Positions 1 to 6,164 of a stretch of DNA of 7,933 nucleotides are shown one piece after another. Source of the DNA: Leptospira sp. (GTDB lineage Bacteria; Spirochaetota; Leptospiria; Leptospirales; Leptospiraceae); NCBI GenBank assembly GCA_021413405.1, contig JAIOQL010000307.1, positions 1 to 7,933 of the forward strand, given 5' to 3'. The notes below the pieces were generated by a model. It was not told the origin of the DNA and did not search any database. It saw nothing but the letters and a program-made list of their open reading frames with translations. Positions within the stretch are counted from its first letter, which is position 1. The number at the start of each line of letters is the position of its first letter. The position numbers and the translations under genes were made by a program.

Positions 1-559
1 GGAGGGTATTATCAACAACCAGTGGAACGCCAGCCTCATGCGCAATTTTTGCTATCGCTTCAATATCTATTGTATCCAATTTAGGATTTCCAAGAGTTTC
101 TGCATAAAACGCCCGTGTCTTATCGTTCACAGCTTTCTTGAAATTATTCGGGTCGGACGGATCAACGAAATGAACTTTTATTCCCAGTTTCGGAAATGTA
201 TAATGAAACAGGTTGTAGGTTCCACCATATAGAGATGCAGAAGCCACGATTTCCTGACCAGTTTCAACAATGTTTAGAAGAGCCAGTGTTTCGGCAGATT
301 GTCCGGATGCGGTTGCCAGTGCTGCAACTCCGCCTTCCAGTGCTGCAACCCGGTTCTCAAGAACATCAGTCGTAGGATTCATCAGGCGTGTGTAAATATT
401 TCCAAATTCCTGAAGGCCGAATAATCTGGCGGCATGATCTGTGTCTTTGAAGACATATGAAGTAGTTTGATAAATGGGAACTGCCCTCGAGGTTGTCGTA
501 GGATCCGGTGACTGTCCTCCGTGAAGAGCGATTGTTTCTGGTTTTAACTGTCTTGCCAT
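1..559 (-). CDS. metY: O-acetylhomoserine aminocarboxypropyltransferase (sulfhydrylase), N-terminal part
   Basis: PLP enzyme of the Cys/Met metabolism family. It would make homocysteine from O-acetylhomoserine and sulfide in the cytoplasm, the direct-sulfhydrylation route to methionine. The 186 codons present are the N-terminal part of a protein normally about 430 aa; the gene runs off the left edge. Visible family hallmarks are an N-terminal LKPETIALHGGQ, QTTSYVFKDTDHAA, the NIYTRLMNPTTDVLENRVAALEGG block, a SGQSAETLALLNI stretch, SLYGGTYNLF, and VDNT at the end, whose Asp pairs with the PLP ring nitrogen. The Schiff-base lysine lies beyond the edge. Start choice: ATG at 559 sits 9 bases after the AGGAG at 569-573. 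An in-frame ATG at 568 almost touches that site and is too close. Cystathionine gamma-synthase/lyase relatives are the main alternative, but the N-terminus fits MetY better. The pathway is family knowledge. Confidence 0.88.
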   Translation of the reverse strand, partial: MARQLKPETIALHGGQSPDPTTTSRAVPIYQTTSYVFKDTDHAARLFGLQEFGNIYTRLMNPTTDVLENRVAALEGGVAALATASGQSAETLALLNIVETGQEIVASASLYGGTYNLFHYTFPKLGIKVHFVDPSDPNNFKKAVNDKTRAFYAETLGNPKLDTIDIEAIAKIAHEAGVPLVVDNTL

Positions 560-588
560 AATGAACATCTCCTTTGAATAGGCATTTT

Positions 589-621
589 TGTATAGCATTC
601 CAGAGAGTGCTTTCGGGTCAA
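589..621 (-). promoter_or_regulatory. candidate metY promoter (extended -10)
   Basis: Reading on the minus strand, TTGACC (621-616) resembles a -35 box, and TGC-TATACA (597-589) is an extended -10 motif (TGn before TATAnn). The 21-base spacer is too long for a classical pair, so the extended -10 would have to do most of the work. It would give a short leader of about 20-25 bases carrying the AGGAG site. This is inference from motif matches only. Confidence 0.3.
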
Positions 622-836
622 ATATAATTCTGTTAAATTAGACAAAAATCTCATTTATTGGAATATTGGATTGAAATGACTTGCTGTAGACAGATACTCT
701 ATTTTAATGAAAACTAATTATCTACCGGATTACCTGTAATGAAACAAAATTCATAAATAGTTTCAGATGGAGTTCTATAATTTTTTTTAAAATTAGTTAT
801 GATGAAGGCTTCAAGATTAGTTAAGTGTTTGGAATT

Positions 837-866
837 TTGCCATTGAAATCTGATTACTTTCATAAA
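837..866 (+). promoter_or_regulatory. candidate promoter of the regulator/hydrolase/DoxX cassette
   Basis: TTGCCA at 837-842 and CATAAA at 861-866 with an 18-base spacer give a weak sigma-70-like pair about 35 bases before the regulator's start codon. The region is AT-rich, so such matches are expected by chance; this is a suggestion only. Confidence 0.25.
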
Positions 867-900
867 TGATAAAATATTCCGGTCTTAGGGAGTTTCTCTA

Positions 901-1527
901 ATGTCAAAAGCAAAGATCGTCCAGCAGGAGGATGCAGATAGACTTTTTATTTATTTGAATTTGATCTCACCAGTGCCCGAGAACGAAAGAAGGGAATTGG
1001 CTGGTTTTTTTTCTATGAAGTCACTGAAAGAAAAAGAGTTTTTTCTGAGAGCCGGGGATAGGGCGGAGTTGGTGGGGTTCATACTTTCCGGTGCAGTTCG
1101 GGAATATTTTGTGAATGATAAGGGTGATGAATTTAATAAAAGTTTTAATTTTAAGAATGAGTTCACCGGTTCTTACTATGATCTTCTGAATAAAAACGAT
1201 TCCATAGCGTATATCCAGGCGCTGACAGATACTCGGTTACTGGTAGCTCCATTTGATCAAATGCTGAAATTTTATGAACGAAATATGCACTGGCAACGGC
1301 TTGGCCGGAAATTCGCGGAAGCACTATTCATGAAAAAGGCAAAACGGGAATATGAGTTTGTAACGCTCAGTGCCGAGGAAAGATATGCGTCGTTTCTGAA
1401 GAAATATCCGGAGGTGAGTGAAAAAATAGCACAGTACCATATCGCCTCCTATCTGGGGATAACACCAGTTGCGCTGAGCAGGATACGCAAACGTATCAAA
1501 AAAAGAGATCCCATAAACCCAGGTTAA
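901..1527 (+). CDS. Crp/Fnr-superfamily transcriptional regulator (cysteine-free)
   Basis: Predicted cytoplasmic DNA-binding regulator of 208 aa. Residues about 20-125 match a cyclic-nucleotide-binding-type beta-barrel: FFLRAGDRAELVGFILSGAVREYF at 47-70, then the FNFKNEFTG and YIQALTDTRLL segments. A long dimerisation helix region (about 120-155) and SAEERYASFLKKYPEV (157-172) follow. A C-terminal helix-turn-helix spans about 178-199 (YHIASYLGITPVALSRIRKR), with the recognition helix about 188-199. There are no cysteines, so it cannot carry an Fnr-type 4Fe-4S cluster. The segment where CRP has its cAMP phosphate-binding Arg-Ser pair (about 88-107) lacks that pair, so the ligand is unlikely to be cAMP and remains unknown. 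The type is like the short regulators common in Bacteroidetes. AGGGAG at 887-892 lies 8 bases before the ATG. It is first in a likely operon with the hydrolase and DoxX gene and may control itself and them. Confidence 0.88.
   Translation: MSKAKIVQQEDADRLFIYLNLISPVPENERRELAGFFSMKSLKEKEFFLRAGDRAELVGFILSGAVREYFVNDKGDEFNKSFNFKNEFTGSYYDLLNKNDSIAYIQALTDTRLLVAPFDQMLKFYERNMHWQRLGRKFAEALFMKKAKREYEFVTLSAEERYASFLKKYPEVSEKIAQYHIASYLGITPVALSRIRKRIKKRDPINPG
1482..1497 (+). repeat. perfect inverted repeat inside the 3' end of the regulator gene
   Basis: GATACG (1482-1487), CAAA loop, CGTATC (1492-1497). It encodes part of the basic recognition-helix end (RIRKRIK). Its right half continues as AAACGTATCA (1489-1498), and the same ten bases recur at 1553-1562 within the next intergenic region. 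It is not followed by a T-run, so it is not a canonical terminator. Confidence 0.6.
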
Positions 1528-1549
1528 TGACAAATCCAAATGAATAGTG

Positions 1550-1586
1550 CATAAACGTATCATCAACAATTGAGGTTACGTTTATG
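1550..1586 (+). promoter_or_regulatory. inverted repeat enclosing the ribosome binding site and start codon of the hydrolase gene
   Basis: CATAAACGTA (1550-1559) and TACGTTTATG (1577-1586) are perfectly complementary over 10 bp. They are separated by 17 bases that include TGAGG (1571-1575), the ribosome binding site. The last three bases of the right arm are the ATG start codon at 1584. In RNA this would be a hairpin with the start codon in the stem and the Shine-Dalgarno in the loop. In DNA it could be a dyad operator. The repeat is plainly seen; the function is inference. Confidence 0.65.
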
Positions 1587-2516
1587 AAATATCCAAACGA
1601 AGTATCCAGATTTTCTGTTTTTTTGACACTGCTCGTTGTTTGTATACTCGGGCAGTGCAGTGGAGGGCAGGAATTAAGAATAAAAACTACAGAGGCAAAA
1701 ACAATGACGGACAAAATGACTGTAATGATGAATAAAATAACTACGAGCTATGGAGCGATTAGCTACACAGACACCGGTAAGGGAAAACCACTCTTTCTAT
1801 TGCATGCCGCAGGACATGATCACAACGATTTTGAATCGATCCACGACGAACTCGCCAAATCCTATCGTGTCATCGCACTGGATTGGCTTGGGCATGGGAA
1901 ATCGGACTATCCGGATCCGTCAAGTGAGATCAGTGCTGTTATGCTGGCAGAAGTATTGCGTGAAATTGTTTATAAGCTCGATCTGGAGCCGGCCATATTT
2001 CTTGGAAATTCTGTCGGTGCGTTTGCCTCAGCAAGCCTCGCTGTATCTGATCCTAAAAAAGTTAAGGCACTGGTTTTAGTAGATTCGGGAGGATTTTTTG
2101 AACATGATTTCAAAGCGCGTGCGTTTTGTAGTTTCAAAGGCTCTGAATTTTGGACTGGGGTGCTCTGGAATAAATTTCCATCCTTTTATCTAAAGATAAA
2201 AAATGATAACGTTCTGAAGATACTTCAAAATATTCGAAACGAAAAATCTGAAAGAGCCATTGCAGTAAATGCGGCAATGTGGAGAAGTTTCGCGTCACCC
2301 GATCATGATTTAAGGGAAAGTGGAAAGCGAATATCGGCGCCGACTCTTGTGATTTGGGGAAAGCTTGACCCTGTCATCCCGGTCACGCTCGCAGAGACTG
2401 TGGTAAAGACAATTCCAAATTCGAAATTGAAGTTGTTGGATACAGGTCATATGCCATTTGCTGAGGACCCGGAAGGATTTCTGAAAGTTCTAATTCCTTT
2501 TCTTGAAGAAATATAA
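1584..2516 (+). CDS. predicted lipoprotein, alpha/beta-hydrolase fold
   Basis: A 310-aa alpha/beta hydrolase, probably anchored in the envelope as a lipoprotein. The N-terminus has a hydrophobic stretch (FSVFLTLLVVCIL, 10-22) ending in LGQC with Cys25, a loose spirochaete-style lipobox. Residues 26-55 are a polar linker, and the fold starts near 56. The oxyanion-loop HAAG is at 74-77 and WLGHGKSDYP at 101-110. The nucleophile elbow GNSVG is at 141-145 with Ser143, the acid is Asp262 in GKLDPVIP, and the base is His289 in TGHMPFAEDPE. The triad is complete, so it should be an active esterase, lipase or related hydrolase; the substrate cannot be read from sequence. Start: ATG 1584 has TGAGG 8 bases upstream. 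The later in-frame Met codons (residue 41 onward) lack a ribosome site and would remove the signal peptide. It lies 56 bases after the regulator and about 40-50 before the DoxX gene, in one probable operon. Signal anchor versus true lipidation is uncertain. Confidence 0.87.
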   Translation: MKYPNEVSRFSVFLTLLVVCILGQCSGGQELRIKTTEAKTMTDKMTVMMNKITTSYGAISYTDTGKGKPLFLLHAAGHDHNDFESIHDELAKSYRVIALDWLGHGKSDYPDPSSEISAVMLAEVLREIVYKLDLEPAIFLGNSVGAFASASLAVSDPKKVKALVLVDSGGFFEHDFKARAFCSFKGSEFWTGVLWNKFPSFYLKIKNDNVLKILQNIRNEKSERAIAVNAAMWRSFASPDHDLRESGKRISAPTLVIWGKLDPVIPVTLAETVVKTIPNSKLKLLDTGHMPFAEDPEGFLKVLIPFLEEI

Positions 2517-2557
2517 TTATTTAAAACGTCTCAGCTAATTTTCGGAAAATAAAAAAT

Positions 2558-2561
2558 GGAG
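2558..2561 (+). promoter_or_regulatory. Shine-Dalgarno that selects the DoxX start at 2568
   Basis: GGAG at 2558-2561 lies 6 bases before the ATG at 2568. The upstream in-frame ATG at 2556 has only A-rich sequence before it, and this GGAG lies within its own first codons, so translation most likely begins at 2568. Confidence 0.55.
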
Positions 2562-2567
2562 AAAAAT

Positions 2568-2948
2568 ATGGAAATAATAGTATTGTTAGCCCGGATTCTT
2601 TTCGGAGCTATTTTTATCATCGCAGGGCCCGGTCATTTTACGACCGAACGAATTTCGCATGCTGCTCAACTTGGAGTTCCGCTCGCTTCAGTTATTGTTC
2701 CCCTTTCAGGCATTATTGCACTTCTCGGGGGACTAAGTATTGTTCTTGGATTTAAAGCAGTGTGGGGCGGATGGCTGACTGTGATCTTTCTCATCCCTGT
2801 GACAGTAATGATGCATCAGTTCTGGAATGCGGGTGATCCAGTCACACTCCATGTTCAACAGGCCATGTTTATAAAAAATATTTCTATGCTTGGGGCGGCA
2901 TTACTGATAACGCATTTCGGATCCGGCCCGTATAGTCTGAAGCATTAG
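2568..2948 (+). CDS. DoxX-family integral membrane protein
   Basis: A 126-aa inner-membrane protein (130 aa if the weaker ATG at 2556 is used). Four hydrophobic helices are visible: about 3-20 (with LLARILFGAIFIIAGPGHF at 6-24), 39-61 (ASVIVPLSGIIALLGG), 66-84 (WGGWLTVIFLIPVTVMMHQF) and 101-117. The pattern, the short size and the early helix-GxxHF motif match the DoxX family. Members are poorly defined; some occur in quinone-, thiosulfate- or thiol-stress-related complexes, so a specific activity should not be assigned. It follows the hydrolase gene by about 50 bases with no terminator between, and appears to be the last gene of the regulator-led cassette. No lipobox or signal peptide is present; the first helix serves as membrane insertion signal. 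Confidence 0.85.
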   Translation: MEIIVLLARILFGAIFIIAGPGHFTTERISHAAQLGVPLASVIVPLSGIIALLGGLSIVLGFKAVWGGWLTVIFLIPVTVMMHQFWNAGDPVTLHVQQAMFIKNISMLGAALLITHFGSGPYSLKH

Positions 2949-2954
2949 TCTTTT

Positions 2955-3045
2955 ACCACAAAGGCAGATGGTTTTAGGGGATGAATCACAAAGACCCGGG
3001 AAATTTGATAAAAGAAAAACTATCTGCGTTTCCGGGTGTTTGTGG
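2955..3045. repeat. palindromic intergenic element with CACAAAG repeats
   Basis: Between the convergent DoxX and korB genes. CACAAAGACCCGGGAAA (2987-3003) pairs with TTTCCGGGTGTTTGTG (3029-3044) through 15 Watson-Crick pairs, one G-G mismatch and one bulged G, with a 25-base loop. A second upstream copy, CCACAAAG (2956-2963), can pair with TTTGTGG (3039-3045) instead. GCAGAT (2964-2969) is complementary to ATCTGC (3022-3027), so two exclusive folds exist. No T-run follows either arm on either strand, so it is not a classical Rho-independent terminator, though it may slow or end transcription from both sides. From memory it resembles dispersed ACCACAAAG-type palindromic repeats seen in many bacterial genomes; that link is unverified. 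Confidence 0.6.
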
Positions 3046-3076
3046 CTATTATATTAGCGAATAATTATGGGATTTT

Positions 3077-4087
3077 TTATTTCACTTCCCAGAGTTCTCC
3101 GGAATAGATCAGATTTTTAATATCGCCTTTTCCTTTTTTTTGCGTTACTGTTTCGATTTGTTTTTGAAGTTCTTCTTCATAGATCGGTTTTTCTACGTCC
3201 CTGAGAACACCCATCGGAACCGGAAACGAAGGATGATGCAGCCGGGAGAGAAGGAATGCATAGTCCGGGTTCATTCTTTTTTCATCGTGAATGTGGATTG
3301 AATCAAGGCCGACATCTGCGACATTGACCACTTTTGGAATCGATTCATCAATCATGATTCCTTTTTCATTATTCTTTCCGAACAAAAGATGTTTGCCATG
3401 TTCGAGTGTGATTGAATTTTCTTCGCGGGTGTCTTTCCCGGTGTATGCATCGTGTGCGCCATCATTGAAAATATTACAGTTCTGGTATATTTCCACAAAC
3501 GAAGTTCCCTTGTGTTTTGCCGCTCTTTCTATCATTTCCGACATATGCTTTTGGCTTTTGTCGTGGGTTCTTGCAACAAATGTAGCCTCGGCGCCTATCG
3601 CAATTGAAAGAGGTTGTAATGGGGCGTCTATGGATCCAAACGGTGTCGACTTGGTTACTTTTCCGTATTCACTCGTTGGAGAATACTGTCCCTTAGTGAG
3701 GCCATATATCTGGTTGTTGAACAGGAGAATATTGAGATCCAGATTCCGGCGTATGCAATGAATCAGATGATTTCCCCCAATTGAAAGTCCATCACCGTCT
3801 CCCGTGATTACCCATACACTAAGGTCGGGATTGCTGACCTTGAGCCCTGTTGCAATCGCAGGAGCCCTTCCATGTATTGTGTGGAATCCATAGGTATTCA
3901 TGTAGTAAGGAAACCTGGAAGAGCATCCGATTCCGGATACAAATACTACTTTTTCCTTGGCTATCCCGAGCTCGGGCATTGTTTTTTGAACCGCTGCCAG
4001 TATTCCATAGTCGCCGCATCCGGGACACCAGCGAATTTCCTGGCTTGACATAAAATCTTTTTTAGTGAGTGCTTTTGATTCAGACAT
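3077..4087 (-). CDS. korB: 2-oxoacid:ferredoxin oxidoreductase, beta subunit
   Basis: TPP- and iron-sulfur-binding subunit of a CoA-dependent 2-oxoacid:ferredoxin oxidoreductase, which decarboxylates a 2-oxoacid to acyl-CoA and passes electrons to ferredoxin. Length (336 aa) fits the two-subunit class. The cluster cysteines are Cys21 and Cys24 (WCPGCG), Cys55 (SGIGCSSRFPYY) and Cys204 (YQNCNIFNDG). The TPP/magnesium motif begins GDGDG at 96-100 and ends NN at 124-125, followed by IYGLTKGQ (127-134), the loop that contacts substrate in this family. HGRAPAIATGLK (72-83) is also typical. Start: ATG 4087 is preceded by AGGAG (4097-4093) with a 5-base spacer. Only 8 bases separate it from korA. 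The likely substrate is 2-oxoglutarate, but pyruvate or broad specificity cannot be excluded. No separate gamma or delta subunit gene is present, as expected when gamma is fused to alpha. Confidence 0.95.
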   Translation of the reverse strand: MSESKALTKKDFMSSQEIRWCPGCGDYGILAAVQKTMPELGIAKEKVVFVSGIGCSSRFPYYMNTYGFHTIHGRAPAIATGLKVSNPDLSVWVITGDGDGLSIGGNHLIHCIRRNLDLNILLFNNQIYGLTKGQYSPTSEYGKVTKSTPFGSIDAPLQPLSIAIGAEATFVARTHDKSQKHMSEMIERAAKHKGTSFVEIYQNCNIFNDGAHDAYTGKDTREENSITLEHGKHLLFGKNNEKGIMIDESIPKVVNVADVGLDSIHIHDEKRMNPDYAFLLSRLHHPSFPVPMGVLRDVEKPIYEEELQKQIETVTQKKGKGDIKNLIYSGELWEVK

Positions 4088-4092
4088 AGTAT

Positions 4093-4097
4093 CTCCT
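4093..4097 (-). promoter_or_regulatory. korB ribosome binding site overlapping the korA stop codon
   Basis: On the minus strand the korA stop TAG (4098-4096) runs directly into AGGAG (4097-4093), which lies 5 bases before the korB ATG. A ribosome finishing korA therefore sits on the korB initiation region, an arrangement that favours translational coupling and equal subunit output. Confidence 0.75.
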
Positions 4098-5943
4098 ACG
4101 ATTTAACAAGTTCTTCAATTTCATCCAGAATCTCTTCGATTGAAAAAGGTTTTCCTTTGATCTTATTCAGTTTGTGAACCTTGACTGCAAATGTTCCCTG
4201 GATCAGGAAAGATAACTGTCCTGTATTGAGTTCGGGAACGAGTACCTTTTTGAAATTCTTCAGAATCACTTCCATATTCTTAGGGAAAGGGTTTAGGTAA
4301 CGGAGATGTGCATGTGAAACCTTTAAACCTTTTTTACGGGCTAAGTCCACGGAACTCCTGATCGCTCCATGAGTTGACCCCCATCCAAGAACGAGAACGT
4401 CGCCTGACGTATCGCCATAGACTTCCTGGGAAGGGATAAAATTACTTATGTTTGCAATTTTTTCAGCACGTATCTTTACCATATTTTCATGGTTATCCGG
4501 ATCATAACTTACATTGCCCGTTGTGAAATCCTTTTCCAGGCCACCGATCCTGTGTTCCAATCCTGCAATTCCCGGCACAGCCCAGTCCCTTGCGAGAGTG
4601 TCTTCATGACGTTTGTAAGCTACGAATCCTTCACCCGTCGGACTGTTGCTTTTATCAATCAGGTTTGTTTCGATTTTTGGAAGTCCCGACATTTCCGGAA
4701 GCTTCCAGGGTTCTGATCCATTTGCGAGATATCCTTCCGAAAGAAGAATAACCGGCGTCATGAATTTGAGAGCAATACGGACGGCTTCGATGGCAGCATA
4801 AAAGCAATCGGATGGGGTGGATGCCGAAATTACAGGAATTGGACTTTCACCATTCCTGCCAAACAAAGCCTGGAGGAGGTCAGACTGTTCCGTTTTTGTC
4901 GGAAGACCTGTAGATGGACCACCTCTCTGAACATCGATGATCAGGAGTGGCAGTTCTGTCATCACAGCAAGCCCCATGGCTTCTGCCTTCAGACAAAATC
5001 CCGGGCCGGAGGTTGTAGTCACTCCGATACTTCCAGAAAAGGCAGCACCAATTGCACTTGCAACACCGGCAATTTCATCTTCCGCCTGGAATGTTTTTAC
5101 ACCAAAATTTTTATATTTGGAAAGTTCATGCAAAATGTCTGAGGCCGGTGTGATCGGGTAGCTTCCAAGGAAAAGCGGAAGGCCTGCCAGGTGCGATGCA
5201 GTAACGAGACCGATTGCAGTGGCTGAGTTTCCGGTAATATTCCGGTAGGTGCCTTTTTCAAGACTTGCCTTCGGTATCTCAAATTGAGAAATGAAAACTT
5301 CGGCGGTATCTGCATAATTGTAGCCGGCGTGGAGGGCCAGTTTGTTTGCCTCGATGATGATATCTTTGCCTTTGAATTTTTCTTCGAGCCAGTGTTCTGT
5401 AAACTCAAGAGGTCTGGAAAACATCCAATAGGTAATTCCGAGAGCAAACAGATTTTTAGTTCTGTCAACCTCCTTCTCTGAAAGATCCAGTTTTTCGAGG
5501 GCAAGGGTTGTCAGCTTATTGATTTGCACTTCAAAAACCTGGAATTTATGGCTTAAATCATCGGTCAGTGGACTTTCCGAATAGCCAGCTTTTTCGAAAT
5601 CTTTGTCAGTGAATGCATCACTGTTTACAATCAGTATTCCGTTTGGTTTCAAATCTTTGATATTTGCTTTTAGAGCTGCTGGATTCATTGCGATCAGAAC
5701 ATCCGGTGCATCCCCGGGTGTATGAATGTCTTCAGATGAAAAATGGAGCTGGAATCCTGAAACTCCTGCAAGGGTTCCTGCCGGTGCCCTGATTTCCGCC
5801 GGAAAATCCGGATAGGTTGCCAGATCATTCCCAAAGGCTGCTGTAGTAGATGTAAATTGACTTCCGGTGAGTTGCATCCCGTCACCGGAATCCCCGCAAA
5901 AACGTATAGTAGCTGAAGAGCGTACCTCTTTATTTTTCTGCAT
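4096..5943 (-). CDS. korA: 2-oxoacid:ferredoxin oxidoreductase, fused gamma-alpha subunit
   Basis: Large subunit (615 aa) of the oxidoreductase, partner of the beta subunit encoded directly downstream. The N-terminal gamma domain (about 10-200) opens with IRFCGDSGDGMQ (13-24) and contains TYPDFPAEIRAPAGTLAGVSG and DVLIAMNPAAL. The alpha pyrimidine-binding domain (about 235-420) contains YPITPAS (262-268), FQAEDEIAGVASAIGAA (285-301), TTSGPGF (310-316) and GGPSTGLPTKTEQSDL (341-356). The C-terminal transketolase-like domain (about 510-615) includes VLVLGWGSTHGAIR and LRYLNPFP. YPITP is the classic 2-oxoacid/CoA-site signature of the OFOR superfamily. The gamma-alpha fusion with a two-subunit layout matches KorAB of aerobic bacteria as well as archaeal enzymes. 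Start ATG 5943 has AGGA (5951-5948) 4 bases upstream. It is first in the korAB operon. Substrate (probably 2-oxoglutarate) is inferred from the family; the sequence shows no truncation or missing motif. Confidence 0.95.
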   Translation of the reverse strand: MQKNKEVRSSATIRFCGDSGDGMQLTGSQFTSTTAAFGNDLATYPDFPAEIRAPAGTLAGVSGFQLHFSSEDIHTPGDAPDVLIAMNPAALKANIKDLKPNGILIVNSDAFTDKDFEKAGYSESPLTDDLSHKFQVFEVQINKLTTLALEKLDLSEKEVDRTKNLFALGITYWMFSRPLEFTEHWLEEKFKGKDIIIEANKLALHAGYNYADTAEVFISQFEIPKASLEKGTYRNITGNSATAIGLVTASHLAGLPLFLGSYPITPASDILHELSKYKNFGVKTFQAEDEIAGVASAIGAAFSGSIGVTTTSGPGFCLKAEAMGLAVMTELPLLIIDVQRGGPSTGLPTKTEQSDLLQALFGRNGESPIPVISASTPSDCFYAAIEAVRIALKFMTPVILLSEGYLANGSEPWKLPEMSGLPKIETNLIDKSNSPTGEGFVAYKRHEDTLARDWAVPGIAGLEHRIGGLEKDFTTGNVSYDPDNHENMVKIRAEKIANISNFIPSQEVYGDTSGDVLVLGWGSTHGAIRSSVDLARKKGLKVSHAHLRYLNPFPKNMEVILKNFKKVLVPELNTGQLSFLIQGTFAVKVHKLNKIKGKPFSIEEILDEIEELVKS

Positions 5944-6047
5944 GTATTCCTGTTTTGTTATTTTTGACGTATCTATATCCAGCTTTTTATAGCGAAGTTT
6001 TTGATCAAGGAGTTGTTGGAGAGGCTTTCTGGAGGTTTAATTCTCCA

Positions 6048-6076
6048 TTTTTAGCGGATATTTCCCGATTTAACAA
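6048..6076 (-). promoter_or_regulatory. candidate korAB promoter
   Basis: On the minus strand TTGTTA (6076-6071) and TAAAAA (6053-6048) are separated by 17 bases and each match the sigma-70 consensus at four of six positions. They would give a leader of about 95-100 bases before korA. The spacer contains the near-palindrome CGGATATTTCCCG (6055-6067, plus-strand reading), placed where a repressor or activator could bind. Motif match only. Confidence 0.3.
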
Positions 6077-6164
6077 ATATATTAAGAGGGATTGTGCAAA
6101 CTAAGCGTGCAGGTGTCCTTTTGTATCCGAAAAATAAATATACCCTTATGAAATCAAAACTGTC

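Larger units (their letters stand above)
560..900. other. 341-base divergent intergenic region between metY and the Crp-type regulator
   Basis: AT-rich spacer that must carry both outward promoters. No RNA gene or convincing ORF is seen. It contains a 6-bp perfect inverted repeat TGAAAC (740-745)/GTTTCA (760-765) with a 14-base loop, and two direct copies of ATTAGTTA (792-799 and 816-823). A 7-base inverted copy, AACTAAT, lies at 712-718, and a run of Ts spans about 781-788. A plus-strand promoter for the regulator could be TTGCCA (837-842), 18 bases, CATAAA (861-866). AGGGAG at 887-892 is the regulator's ribosome binding site. No riboswitch motif that I recognise precedes metY. Confidence 0.6.

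Noticed and set aside
560..620. SAM-type riboswitch upstream of metY
   Set aside because: The leader is short and shows only a weak hairpin (595-610); no conserved riboswitch core was recognisable.
799..846. A 15-codon plus-strand ORF (MMKASRLVKC...) upstream of the regulator
   Set aside because: There is no ribosome binding site before either ATG, and it is short enough to be chance in AT-rich DNA.
2522..2550. ATTTTCGGAAAAT palindrome between the hydrolase and DoxX genes as a terminator
   Set aside because: The arms are 6 bases, AT-rich and separated by one base, with A-rich rather than T-rich sequence after them.
2987..3044. Rho-independent terminator for the convergent genes
   Set aside because: The stem is strong but the loop is 25 bases and no T-run follows on either strand, so I list it as a palindromic repeat.
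3291..3761. A 156-codon plus-strand open frame opposite korB
   Set aside because: korB is intact with all TPP and Fe-S residues; the opposite frame shows no domain or ribosome site.
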